64,000 nt of DNA, taken from NCBI GenBank assembly GCA_040954595.2, contig CM082595.2, positions 3,472,001 through 3,536,000 on the forward strand. The letters are read 5' to 3'. Under the pieces are notes generated by a model. The model was not told where the DNA came from. It did no database searches and was given only the letters and a program-made list of their open reading frames with translations. A program made the translations under genes and the position numbers. The stretch is from Balanoglossus misakiensis. Taxonomy: Eukaryota; Hemichordata. The first letter of the stretch is position 1, and each line of letters begins with the position of its first letter. This document shows, in pieces, positions 23,888-34,128 of this stretch.

Positions 23888-25696
23888 ATTTGATTTTCAG
23901 GGATGCAAACTTTTCTTTTCAGTTAGAAATAATGAATTTGAATTTGCAGGCAGTTTGGTGAGCATTTGTTGACTCCAAAAGTCTTCAAGGTGCTTTGTTA
24001 AAAATAAAGATCAGCCAAGGTCAGAGATTACCTGCCAGCATATGTTACCATGTCTCTGCAATACTTAAATCCTAATGGCAGTACAAATTATTTTGTTGCT
24101 AACAGCAACCTGCATGGGTCTAGTTGTAAATGTCTATATCATGGAACAGACCTCAGATATTCTGATACACCCTCTTGAGAATCATTCAAGATGACAAGTG
24201 TCTGCTTCAAATGCAATTGGTAGTGTTTCTGATCATCAAGACTTGAGTTGCTGGGGGTCTTTTCACATCATTTCTACCGAAGAACTAAAAATGACAAAAA
24301 TATTAGTTAACAACAGAAAATTAAAAATATCAATACTAAACAAAAAGCAGACTGATACAAATATTATTTTCTGACTGGTTATTTTTGTGCCACCATGCCA
24401 GTCCCCTGCATATGTGTGTGTGTGCATTTGCTGGTGGAAGAAGCAATATGCAGCCATACATATGAACCTGAGCACTTACAGCCAATGATATAAATACATC
24501 AAAGACTGAATACAATCGTTTGAATGCAACAGACATCAGAAACCTTAGTAGCACACTAGAATAAAGGTTATCTGTTGCTAATATTCCAACAAAATAAATG
24601 AAAAGCACCAGTAATATATTATGTGGACAAAGCAACATAATTAGACCGGGCCGTCTGTAATATTGGTGACAGATGGTGTAATGGAGTGTAAAGGCCGATC
24701 ACATCATTTCATGCAGATACAATCATATTGTTGTAAGTTGTTTTTTTCACTTCAATCAAATGGTTTTAAAATGATGACATTTATATTTGATGGCATTAAC
24801 AGATATTTTAACTGACAAATACAAACATGGTCTTAAATAAACTTTTTTATGAGCATCTGTAATGAACGAGGTCACATATGATTTTTTTCTGACTGACTGA
24901 CTGGGTGTACAAGTAACATGAGATTGGCACCATTTTATAGACCACCAGGGAAGCTCTCATACCTTACTGTATACAGCAAGTCACCTAGAATCACTTGTAG
25001 CCTTCGAGGAGGTACAGTTAACATAACTGCAATAATTGTAACAGCGGGTTTGCTTCCTATATACTAACTTGAAACAACATATGTAATCCAGTATGAAACT
25101 TTCCATGGGTCTGATGACCTTGCTGTATCATGCTATGCTTCGATGACAGTGTGTGGCATTGCCTAGTCTAGTATCCAGCCATGTGTTGCTCGCTTTGCTT
25201 CCAAAACTATTAGAGCAAAGTAGACAACACACAGCTAGATACTAAACTAGGCATAGCTATGCTCACACTTGAGAATTACACGTTATGGTTCCAACGAAAT
25301 TTAAGTCAAACACACCATAAGCATCCCATGTCGACGTCGACAGCAGCCAGATGTCACACACGACGATGAATCGCCATTATAGCAGGCAATCAAAGATGCG
25401 GAAGTTGTCAATTACATGTACAGTGTAAATGGGAAACTAACGTACCTGTATGCGAATTCTATCAAATATAAACACACAGGTACAAAACCCATTCAAGCAC
25501 GTGGTACACTTCCTGAAATACCCGTGACCTTCCGATCATATGGCTATGATCCAACTTCATCTGTTACATGTCGAGTCCACATGCAACAGGCTTCAATAAC
25601 AGACCGTACCACGTCAGCAAGTACTTACACAATTCTCTGAACGATTATCGAACTTCTAGTGACAGACCCTGAAACATAACGTTCATTAACACTCAC
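23888..25696 (-). other. TMCO4-like intron 1 plus part of 5'UTR
   Basis: No coding exon was found between the noncoding first exon and the coding exon. It contains a foldback element at 25147-25270 and a short GT run near 24414-24424. Confidence 0.55.
25147..25270. repeat. foldback (hairpin) element
   Basis: Two imperfect inverted arms, about 25147-25199 and 25212-25270, separated by about 12 bases. Matching parts include TGCCTAGT.TAGTAT against ATACTA.ACTAGGCA, and GTGTTG..ACTTTGCT against AGCAAAG..CAACAC. It probably derives from a MITE. No target duplication was identified. Confidence 0.7.
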
Positions 25697-25812
25697 CTTG
25701 TTGTAAACCTGATCCCCGATTCCCTTGTAATGATGGAAGTCAAGGTGTTGAGAAAAAATAATGTTCGCGATCGTCGATGAGAGTAACACTCCCACTGCGG
25801 AGCGCCATTTTT
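25697..25812 (-). other. TMCO4-like noncoding first exon with uORF
   Basis: Ends in the strong donor ACAAG|GTGAGTG (25697/25696). AAAATGGCGC at about 25803-25811 is a YY1-type site, of the kind often found at start sites. Its ATG (25806-25808) opens a 22-codon upstream frame, MALRSGSVTLIDDREHYFFSTP, that stops at 25740 before the donor. The right edge is estimated. Confidence 0.55.
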
Positions 25813-25880
25813 AAAGGCCACTACGTCATATCCGTAAATATATTTTGGGCCAATCAGACGTCAGGATAAGGGTGGCCCTG
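25813..25880 (-). promoter_or_regulatory. TMCO4-like proximal promoter
   Basis: Just upstream of the first exon are TACGTCA (CRE-like, about 25822-25828), GGCCAATCAG (CCAAT box, about 25849-25858) and GACGTCAG. There is no TATA box. The arrangement suits a broadly expressed promoter. Confidence 0.45.
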
Positions 25881-26308
25881 TGAAGCTGGCTAAAACAATA
25901 AAGTTTGGAAGACCTTACCAATGTCGAAACATAATATTTGTCACTTATTATCATTATCACTCATTATTTTGAGGGGACAAACAGCAGTTCACGGTGTTAG
26001 ACCATAATGATTGCGATGCTGGTAGATATATAGGGCGCCGTCAACGTGAGCAGAGAAGAGGGGCTTTTGTTTTCTATGGAAGCCAAAATCGTGTCGTACA
26101 ACCACAGCAATGTTTGCTCAAAAGACATCCGTGCAAAGTGACTATATTCTGGCAACTGCACGCACAGAAAGTGGATTACTTTATTGCTTCTGAAGTTCTG
26201 GGGAAAATGAAGTGCTTCTATTTCTCTTTACAATTAACCATCGTCTAATATACACAAACATACACAAATAACAAAAAACACCACAAAATATATCATCTTA
26301 ACTTGAAC

Positions 26309-26314
26309 TTTATT
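26309..26314 (-). terminator. poly(A) signal of the middle transcription unit
   Basis: AATAAA on the minus strand followed downstream by a GU/U-rich tract (TTTTGTGGTGTTTTTT near 26274-26289). This is a textbook cleavage site and implies a minus-strand transcript ending about 26.29 kb, independent of the TMCO4-like gene that starts at about 25.81 kb. Confidence 0.6.
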
Positions 26315-26717
26315 TCTCAATATAAGGAACCAGAAATAATAAGCATACACATCTATAAACACTGAAATTAGTGTGATCACAATTTTATTTTACTGTCATA
26401 ACTTTGAAATCATAAAAATTCTGTGATATAAAATCAGTTCAACAAAAGATTGCTGCGAGCGGGCTACCCAACCCTTCCTTCAAGCCAAACACAGGAACAA
26501 TTCCAAACAAGCGAAGGCAGGGAGGTAGGATTTTTCCAATGCTCTGACCAGCAGATGGGTGTTTACTCACCCATTAAGACTATCAAAAATTCAGTTCATG
26601 TCATCTGTAGACTAACAATAAAAAAATAATGAAAAATCCAGATACAAGAAATCAAATAGCAATTGATTTAAATCAACATCCATTTCTCAGTGTAGATTGA
26701 TTTGTTGATTTCCGTGG

Positions 26718-27018
26718 TTTTGGGGTCAGAGGTTACCAGCACTTGACCCTCTCTGTTGGGGGAAGGTCTTTACCACCTTACCCTTACATCACATCTGTTG
26801 CCTTGGTAACCTGTTTCTTCAGAATTCCTTTCCTTTGATCACATTCACCAGCTTTCAATAAGATTATTATTTCCACAAGATCATGGCAGCCATCCTTTGA
26901 GCTGTCATCCATAGCAGTAGATTAGTTTTCAGATGCTGATGTACACACAGTTTCGCTCTGCTTTGGGGTCAGAGGTTACTAGCACGTGACCCACCGTTGG
27001 GACAGGTCTTTACCACCC
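26718..27018. repeat. two direct repeats of about 60 bp
   Basis: Copies at about 26718-26777 and 26961-27018 share TTTGGGGTCAGAGGTTAC, then CAGCACTTGACCC against TAGCACGTGACCC, then GGTCTTTACCACC. After the second copy a plus-strand frame stays open to 27329. It is Ser/Thr/Pro-rich and of unknown meaning. Confidence 0.6.
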
Positions 27019-28447
27019 ATCCAGTCGATCAGCTACCGGACTCTGCAAATACGAGTTCCTTCCCAGCACGCACAAGGACAGCAACAACCGCCACCAGTAG
27101 TCACTCAGTCGGCCAACAGATCTGCATGGGTTTTGAACTCGTACCTACCGTACCTATTCACGTAGCAAGGAAGACAAACACACAGACCTACTCAAGTACA
27201 TATCCCCGTCCGAGAGACAGTGATTTCAGTACTGAGCTAGATGTTACAGTTCTGAGTGCGCCCGCCCCACACAGCACGAGTTCGCCCACACATCTCTGCA
27301 CACCCATACCAATTCACACGAAGCCATAGGTCAGACCACTCCATTCTTCACAAATCGGTTGCTAGGCATCCATCCCATCACGCTCTTCCGGAGACACTGA
27401 AAGAGAATCTCGGGGCCCAAAGATTATATTGCAGGATCCACCAGGCCTATTTCATAAAATTAACTCTCCCATAGTATACAACATTATGTGATCTTCAGTT
27501 GTGGCCAAAGATTGAAAACATTCACATTTTTTTTTCAAAATTTTACTGTTTATAATTGTTAACTGAACTAAGTAAAGTATGAAGGATCATGCAAGCAATA
27601 GTGTGTACACCAACTTGATTCAGAGACCTATCAGACAACTAGTCCATCAGATTGAGGAAGTACCCCAATGCTAGATGTCTACACATGTTATTTCTAATAT
27701 TTCATGACTATGGTAAATTTAGTTCATCTCCATCTTTGAACTAACACATGGTGATTATTGATACACTCAAATTTCATCTGCAAGGTCATTGAATCAAGCT
27801 GGGCAGACTGTTTTTGTATTACACCCTGAATTAGAACCATCGTACCTGTCTTGCCACCGGCAAAAACAGAGATCACTCCATTCATAGTGTACATACAGTG
27901 AAGGCAGATGTGAATGTTGTACAGGTGTGATATAGTACATCATGCATAGAATATTACAAAATAAATGAACTTTACTATTTTCTATTCATAAGAGTTTATG
28001 AAGATCACTAAGGAATAGGACCCCCTTGGCCAGTGTAGCACACAACTTGTATGGATGTCTGAGAGCACATTTGATGCTTGGATTGTTGAATCCCTGGGGT
28101 GGGATCAGGATTGTGCAACTTTACTCAACGTTCTGTAGGTGGGTATCGTAAGATGCCTAGTGCTGTTTTGTTTGTACTGTACTTCTGTCTGTTGCTTTGA
28201 CGGTGGCAACTGCGGGAGTCTGATAGATAGAGCATGAAATCCACACAGCACTTGAAACTGAAATTTGGTAACTTTTGTAAAATTAGAAGTGTGCTAGAAA
28301 TCGGGTCGGTTACATTTCGTACACGGAGCTGAACGGTAGACACCGGACGTCGAGTGTAAATTAGCCAAACCTGAAACGTCGACAGCGTAAAATTATTCAA
28401 TTTTTTCACGCGATTTCCTTTTCTACAGTTTGAAAAACATTTCGAAA

Positions 28448-28682
28448 TAAGGAATTTTCACTTACAGTTCAGCGGATATTCGGGCAAATGCTGAAAAAAA
28501 TCTCAGAGCCTCGACAGACACAGTGCTTGCGATCGTCGCCGCACCCGCACAAACAGCTGATACAGACATCAACAGACGTTGCTCTTGGCGACGAACTTTT
28601 CGACCAATAAGAAAGCACGTAATTACTATAGCCGAAACGACGCGATTTTTGACCAATCAGATAACGCAATATGGCGAATGCA
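28448..28682 (-). promoter_or_regulatory. duplicated promoter/first exon, copy 1
   Basis: CCAAT boxes at 28604-28608 and 28653-28657 (49 bp apart). Shared blocks with copy 2 include GACGAACTTT, GCACGTA, GACCAATCAG/GGCCAATCAG and AACGCAAT. The splice donor at 28466/28465 lies 138 bp from the nearer CCAAT box. See copy 2 at 29122-29345. Confidence 0.6.
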
Positions 28683-28771
28683 GTATGGAACATGTGGAAC
28701 ATCATCGTCGCGTTTCCTCCACGCGCGCGCGCGTGTTCCTCTCCGTCGCGTCATTGTTGTGAAACTGATTC

Positions 28772-28807
28772 GGATGAAATGAACAACCCGGATGAAATGA
28801 ACAACCC
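28772..28807 (+). repeat. 18-bp tandem duplication
   Basis: Two adjacent copies of CGGATGAAATGAACAACC lie between the two promoter copies. The alternating CG run at 28722-28732 is nearby. Confidence 0.8.
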
Positions 28808-29121
28808 CTGAACAACGCGTACACATCTCCGCTTACGTTTTCTTCGATCTCAAAAATATCCACAGTACGTGAAACTTCTTCCAGTTGGAGTCGATTATTT
28901 GAATTATAAACGAATAAAGAAAATAATTATAAACAGTGGATTTTCAACAGACAACACTGTCGGATGTTTGCTTTGATCGCGATCGCGAAGCAACCGATCT
29001 GATACACCGGTGTACACGTAAAATTCTTCAACGTTTAAAATCACAATCCATCCTTTTGCACATTCTAAAAAACATTTCCCGTGCGAGAACTACAAGCAGA
29101 TTCACTTTTGATGAACTCATT

Positions 29122-29345
29122 TTACTTACTTTTCCGTGAATTTCGCCCTTTTTGATGAAATTTTCGGAGCGTTGAGACATACCCTGTTGCCCGTTGCCGC
29201 ACACAGACAAAAGTGATGTATCCGATCAACAACTACCTGTTGCTCCTGACGACGAACTTTATTGGCCAATCAGAGAGCACGTATCTACCAACAATCGAAA
29301 TGACGATTTTTATGGCCAATCAGAAAACGCAATGTATGGGTGAAT
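29122..29345 (-). promoter_or_regulatory. duplicated promoter/first exon, copy 2
   Basis: CCAAT boxes at 29266-29270 and 29316-29320 (50 bp apart), and a donor GAAAA|GTAAGTA at 29130/29129, 136 bp from the nearer CCAAT box. Spacing and order are the same as in copy 1, while the sequence has diverged considerably. The first CCAAT box sits in the palindrome ATTGGCCAAT. Confidence 0.6.
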
Positions 29346-29591
29346 TAAGAATTCTTGTTTCTCCCGAACGAGATTACAATTCGTGATTTCACATGTTTCG
29401 TATCCACCGAACAGTTTATGTACCATAGTGTTCCATATCAACCAAGCATTAGTCTATCTATTATTAATATCAAGATATACAAAATAGATCAAATGCTACC
29501 CCGTTTTTGTCCCAGATTGACAAAGTTATTCCCCTACGGATGGAAAAAGTTAAAAGTCACCCTGAAGCAATGTAAAGTCAAATTCAAATTC

Positions 29592-29597
29592 TTTATT
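29592..29597 (-). terminator. distal poly(A) signal candidate for PLCH
   Basis: AATAAA on the minus strand about 1.5 kb after the PLCH stop codon. A nearer signal lies at 30486-30491. Usage is unknown. Confidence 0.35.
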
Positions 29598-31111
29598 TCT
29601 CAAGAAATAATATGTACAGTGTATATTTACAAATGACGTCTTTTAACAATCAAATCACAATGATTGGAAATACTCTCCTGCAATAAGGTTTAATAATCAA
29701 AAATTGTCATGATTTCTAAAACGTCAAAAGTTTCATGAAAAAATGTCATAGCAGAGTTAGTAATGTTATTTACTCTAAGAGTACATCTCGAGAAGTCAAT
29801 AATATAAATAAATATAAATTCCATCTGTTTGGAGTGATTGTAACTTTTAGCAAACTCTGATCTAAGCCCTGGTTCACAAAAAAGCAATATCTTTAGACAT
29901 GTTCCAGGAATAACATTCTCTTCAAAACATCAAATATTGTCAGTACAATCAAAAGAGCAGTCCCAATACCTACACTGTATAATCACTAGGCTATAATAGT
30001 GAAGAAAGTGTCACAGCCATTATTTCGTAGCCAAGTGTTCGCAAAATCATAATAATTATCAAACATCAGCTTGCAGACACAATTTTAGGTAGTTATACCA
30101 TTCCATCTTCCCACAAGGCCACCAACGAAACAGTGTATTTTCAACAAAATGCAGGACTTTATATGTTGAACTTAGACTCCAATCCACTGAGAGATGAATA
30201 GGAAATCAATGGCTTTAGTAATTCTTGATCTACAAATTTATACAAATTAGTTCAATCTTAATCGACAGGAAAATCCTAGAAAAAGTTAATAATTGGATAG
30301 AAATGTTGAATGAATATTGAAGTAAGGTCATTGTTACAAATCAGCTGATTATCATAGCTAAATGGTAGTGTAAGTTATAACTAGAACTGTACATTGAAAG
30401 TTTTGCTGAATGCAAAAATTTAGCCCTTTCACATTTTCCAACTGTCAACAAGCTCTGGTTTTAGTACCTGTCCCAACTATGTAAATTTATTTCAGATTGG
30501 TTCTGTCAAAAAAGGTTCTATTTACAACAGATCAGTGTGCACTAAAAATTGGTACATTTTGTAAAGTGATGATGAGGAGAATAGGTTAGAATAGAATCCA
30601 TATGGGTAGGGTTACTATAAATTGGCAAAAATTGTCTATAAGTTACAGCCGCTGTCAGTTAGTAAGTACATGGAATTATGATTATCAAGAACAAATAAAA
30701 CAGTACTCATGTTCATTGTGAATTTGTGCGAAAAGTATTGGAATTCATGCTAAAGTGATATATTCTTAAGAAAATTGGAATGGGTGTTGTCACAATACAG
30801 GAAATGTATTAAAAACAAATCAGTCTGATTGATTACATGTTCAAACATTATCAATTTTATAAAATTCTTGGTAAAAGCTAACCATTACAAATACCTTCAT
30901 AAGGTCCATGAAAGAGCAATGAACTCTTGGTGGGGCTATCACGTTCGGCCATCTTGCAACAGTTCGCAGATGATGATAGTGAAGGAGGGGGCGCCTGTCA
31001 ACCCAGAGAATGTGATTGGATGCTTGAGACCTTTTCAACAGTGAAAATGTCAGTAAATTTCCCAGAAGTTACCAGAATAACTAAACAGACAGCAGTGTGC
31101 TCTAATTTGAA
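29598..31111 (-). other. PLCH 3' untranslated region (inferred)
   Basis: AT-rich sequence without coding potential between the PLCH stop and the candidate poly(A) signals at 30486-30491 and 29592-29597. Its extent depends on which signal is used. Confidence 0.45.
30486..30491 (-). terminator. proximal poly(A) signal candidate for PLCH
   Basis: AATAAA on the minus strand about 620 bases after the stop codon. Confidence 0.35.
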
Positions 31112-34100
31112 TTATGCCTGGGTATTTCTGGTTGGTGATGTCATTAAACCGAATACACCAGTCCCGAATCTACGCACGTTCAGAGTACTTTGCTGCGACT
31201 GCACTGCGACATTCGCTGTTGGCTCACGTCTCTGGAACTCGCGGTATGCATCTGCCTTGGCAACGGCCTTGACTGGCCTCCCAGTCGGGAAGATCGGTGC
31301 ATTCACACGGGATGATGATCGGGGAGTACTTTGAGCCGCGTTGGATTGTATTGCAAATGGAGGTAGACTATGTACAAGTTTATCTCTTGATGGGGTGATA
31401 ACGTGATTTCTATGACTGAGCTTTGGTGTGTATTCCCTGATGGCTAAATGCTTATTGGTACTGGGTCTCAAGCTACTGGGGGATGCTGTGAAGTTCTTTG
31501 CAGTGTGTACGTCTCTTGCAGAGTTTGTTGGTATTTTCCCATTGGAATAATTTCCTTCTGTTCTTCCATTCGCATTCTTTGTCTTACTCCTTTCAGAGAG
31601 ATCGACAAGGTTATTACTGTTCACGTCAGAAAAAGCCTGCCTTTCCAAGCGGTTTTCAAGTCTGCCTGATACCCCACTCGGTGTTCTAGTCTGGTATTCC
31701 TGAGTTGAAGAACTCTCATCACTGTTTGGTTCTTTGACGGGACTCATCTCTTCCTCGTCGTCAAGACTCGTTAATTTCTTCAGCTGGTCGAGAAGCGACG
31801 ACGTACTGGCAGATCTCTGCTTGAGTTCCGGCTTGGCCGAGTCCTTCAGTTGAGCGCTGTAAATCCTCTGGAAGCGCTTGTGTGGCAACTTGAGCTTTCT
31901 CTTCAACATTACCGGACTGTCCATGGAGTTCTTCTGCTTCTTCCTCCTGATCACGTGATTGACGAACGACTGGTACTCGGACTGGTCGAATATATCCTGC
32001 AGGCTCAGGGTGTCTAAGCTGGCAGACTTGTTCGACTCCTCCAGTGATGGGTTTGACTGGAGTTTGCCCAGACAATCCAGGGACATGTCCACTACAGTGT
32101 CGGCTGATGAGCTGCTCGTTGTCGATGATGTATCAGTGTCTGCTTCTCTATGATCCAACTTAGAATCCATCAGAGTTGCGTCGATAGATAACATGATATC
32201 TTGGCGATGTCCTCCACGTGGTGAGTTGCGAGTCTCACTGAACGATGAAGACACTGCCGGTGACCTAGGCATACCATTTGCAGAATGATAAGATCGTGAT
32301 AGTGAGCTTTTCTGTGGGTGTGTTTGGACTTTGTTTTCCTGATTCCCGTAAGAGTTTCTCTGAGTTTCAGTGTGATGCATCAGTTTGTTGTGACTTGCTA
32401 GTACTGTAGATCGAGCCTCTGGTTTCTTTGCATTCATTTCTTTCACAGTCTCTCTCCCATACCCGCTCGCTTGGAATCCATCTCTCAAGGAACTGATGTT
32501 GACATAGTCAGGTGAACGAGGTCGTTCTTTCTCTACTGGTCCCCTGTCAGGTGACTTGGCCAGGTGCTTCATCAGCCTATCAAGTGTCACGTTAGGGGAG
32601 GAGTCACTGATCGACAGATTGTCCTCTGAGTCGGACGAATGCGGCCAATTTTCACTCCATATATCATCAGTTGCTGTTACATTTATAGAGATTTCTGGAC
32701 TGACAGCCTTCAATGTAGTGCTGTCATTGGACATGCGAATGTTGGGTGACCTTATATTAACAGTCTCATCTTGTACACCTTTCACATTATTTTCCTGATG
32801 TCCAGGGTTTGGTTCTGGTGTTCTCTTGATGGATACTGGTCCATTGCTGGCACGATTTAGGTCATTTATTTCCTGGGGTTTAATTGGTTCTGCATGGGAC
32901 GCTGCTGACTTGCTGGCCACTTGAATCACGTCTGGCAGATTTTCTTCTTTACTCATTGAGCCGTAACCGCCATTACTATCAACCCTTTCCCTGCCTGTCT
33001 CTTTCCTGCTGTTAGTTGCCACACGAGGACTTAGACTGCTCCCTTTGGTCTCCTCAGGAGTCTTTGGCGAGCAGAAGATACCAAAGATTTTGACAGGACT
33101 TCGGGGTTTTGGATTATGGTCCGCTGGCCTGTACTTGGCAGTTACTTCATGGTTAGTGAGATGCCCAGGATGGATCTGTTTAACCTCCTGCATTGAGTGA
33201 TGCGTAGAAATAACCTGTCTCTCTTCAGCCTTGGTGTCCTGTTCTGATGTCATTCTGTACCTGCCCACCATACCTGGATTTGCTGGCTGAAGTATATTTC
33301 CGTTGTCACTGGCATTGCTACTGCTGCTGGTTAGATCAGAGAGCGTATCCGTTTCTCGGTACTCACTTGAGGTTGAGCCCTCTGTGTCTTTTGCTGCTGG
33401 GGTCATCAGAGTAGGTTTCGTATGTCCAGCTGCAAGTGGTATTAGTTGTTCTGGAGAAGTTACGCTAGTAGTAGCTGTTCTTGACATCCGTTCCTCTTCG
33501 TCATGGATCTGGTTTAAAATTGAGAAATCAAGCGGGGGAGGCGGTTCAATCCTGCGAATTCCTCCTGGAATATTCTGTCTCGCATTCCGCTGAGGTACAG
33601 AGTTCCCCGACCTCATGTTGCTCATGATCAACTTGTACATGTCGGATCGCGGATCACCTCGTCCCCGGGGCCTGTTCCGAAAGGGATCGTGGGAGGAGTC
33701 TGAGGTAAACGAGGAGGAATCATGGGAGTCGGTGGTGGAGACCGGGGTTTCGGGTAAAACGGTGCTCATTGAGGACAGGGACGACGAAAGCTCCCGCCTG
33801 ATATGTGCATTCACCCCAACCCCGCCATGATGTCTCCTGAACATCTTGGATCGCTTGATGGCTTCCTCGTAACACGGCGGGGTCAAGGGCTTCTTAAGCA
33901 TGACGTTCTTGACTCTGGAGAGGGCGCTATCAATTATAACATTCACGAGTAGTTGGTCTTCTCGTATGGCAGTCAACAGCTGCGACACAGACATGTAGTC
34001 CAGCAACATGCGAATTTCCACAGGTCCAATGTATCGCGAGTTTCTCTCTCTCAACCAGTTGTCCACAGTACCTGGCAAGACATACGTCACTGGAGTGACA

Positions 34101-34128
34101 AAGGTCACAGTCTTTTTCTTTGGCCTAC
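31112..34128 (-). CDS. PLCH: PLCH exon 21, long C-terminal tail
   Basis: A single 3017-base exon with about 1005 codons and the stop at 31112-31114. It opens with [19 protein letters not shown] and a helical block [20 protein letters not shown], then becomes Ser/Pro/Asn-rich and probably disordered. A conserved-looking island [20 protein letters not shown] and the [17 protein letters not shown] motif resemble the end of vertebrate PLC eta tails. The final residues TRNTQA do not form an obvious PDZ ligand. Confidence 0.9.

Larger units (their letters stand above)
26315..29345 (-). ncRNA. unresolved transcription unit, possibly noncoding
   Basis: Delimited by the poly(A) site near 26.3 kb and by two CCAAT-bearing promoter/first-exon copies at 28.45-28.68 and 29.12-29.35 kb, with donors GAACT|GTAAGTG (28466/28465) and GAAAA|GTAAGTA (29130/29129). 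A plausible acceptor GACGTTTCAG precedes 28373, and another donor AGACAG|GTACGA lies near 27846. Every frame tested across these junctions stops quickly, so I cannot propose a protein. It may be a long noncoding RNA, or a gene whose coding exons are small or divergent. Confidence 0.35.

Noticed and set aside
23451-23972. 173-codon plus-strand Ser/Pro-rich frame
   Set aside because: It is the antisense shadow of the acidic N-terminal exon of the TMCO4-like gene. GAA/GAG/GAT codons read backwards as TTC/CTC/ATC.
27846-28010. 54-codon minus-strand frame beginning MNGVISVFAGGKTG
   Set aside because: It continues straight through the candidate donor AGACAG|GTACGA, has no convincing acceptor and no recognised family, so it was not listed as a coding sequence.
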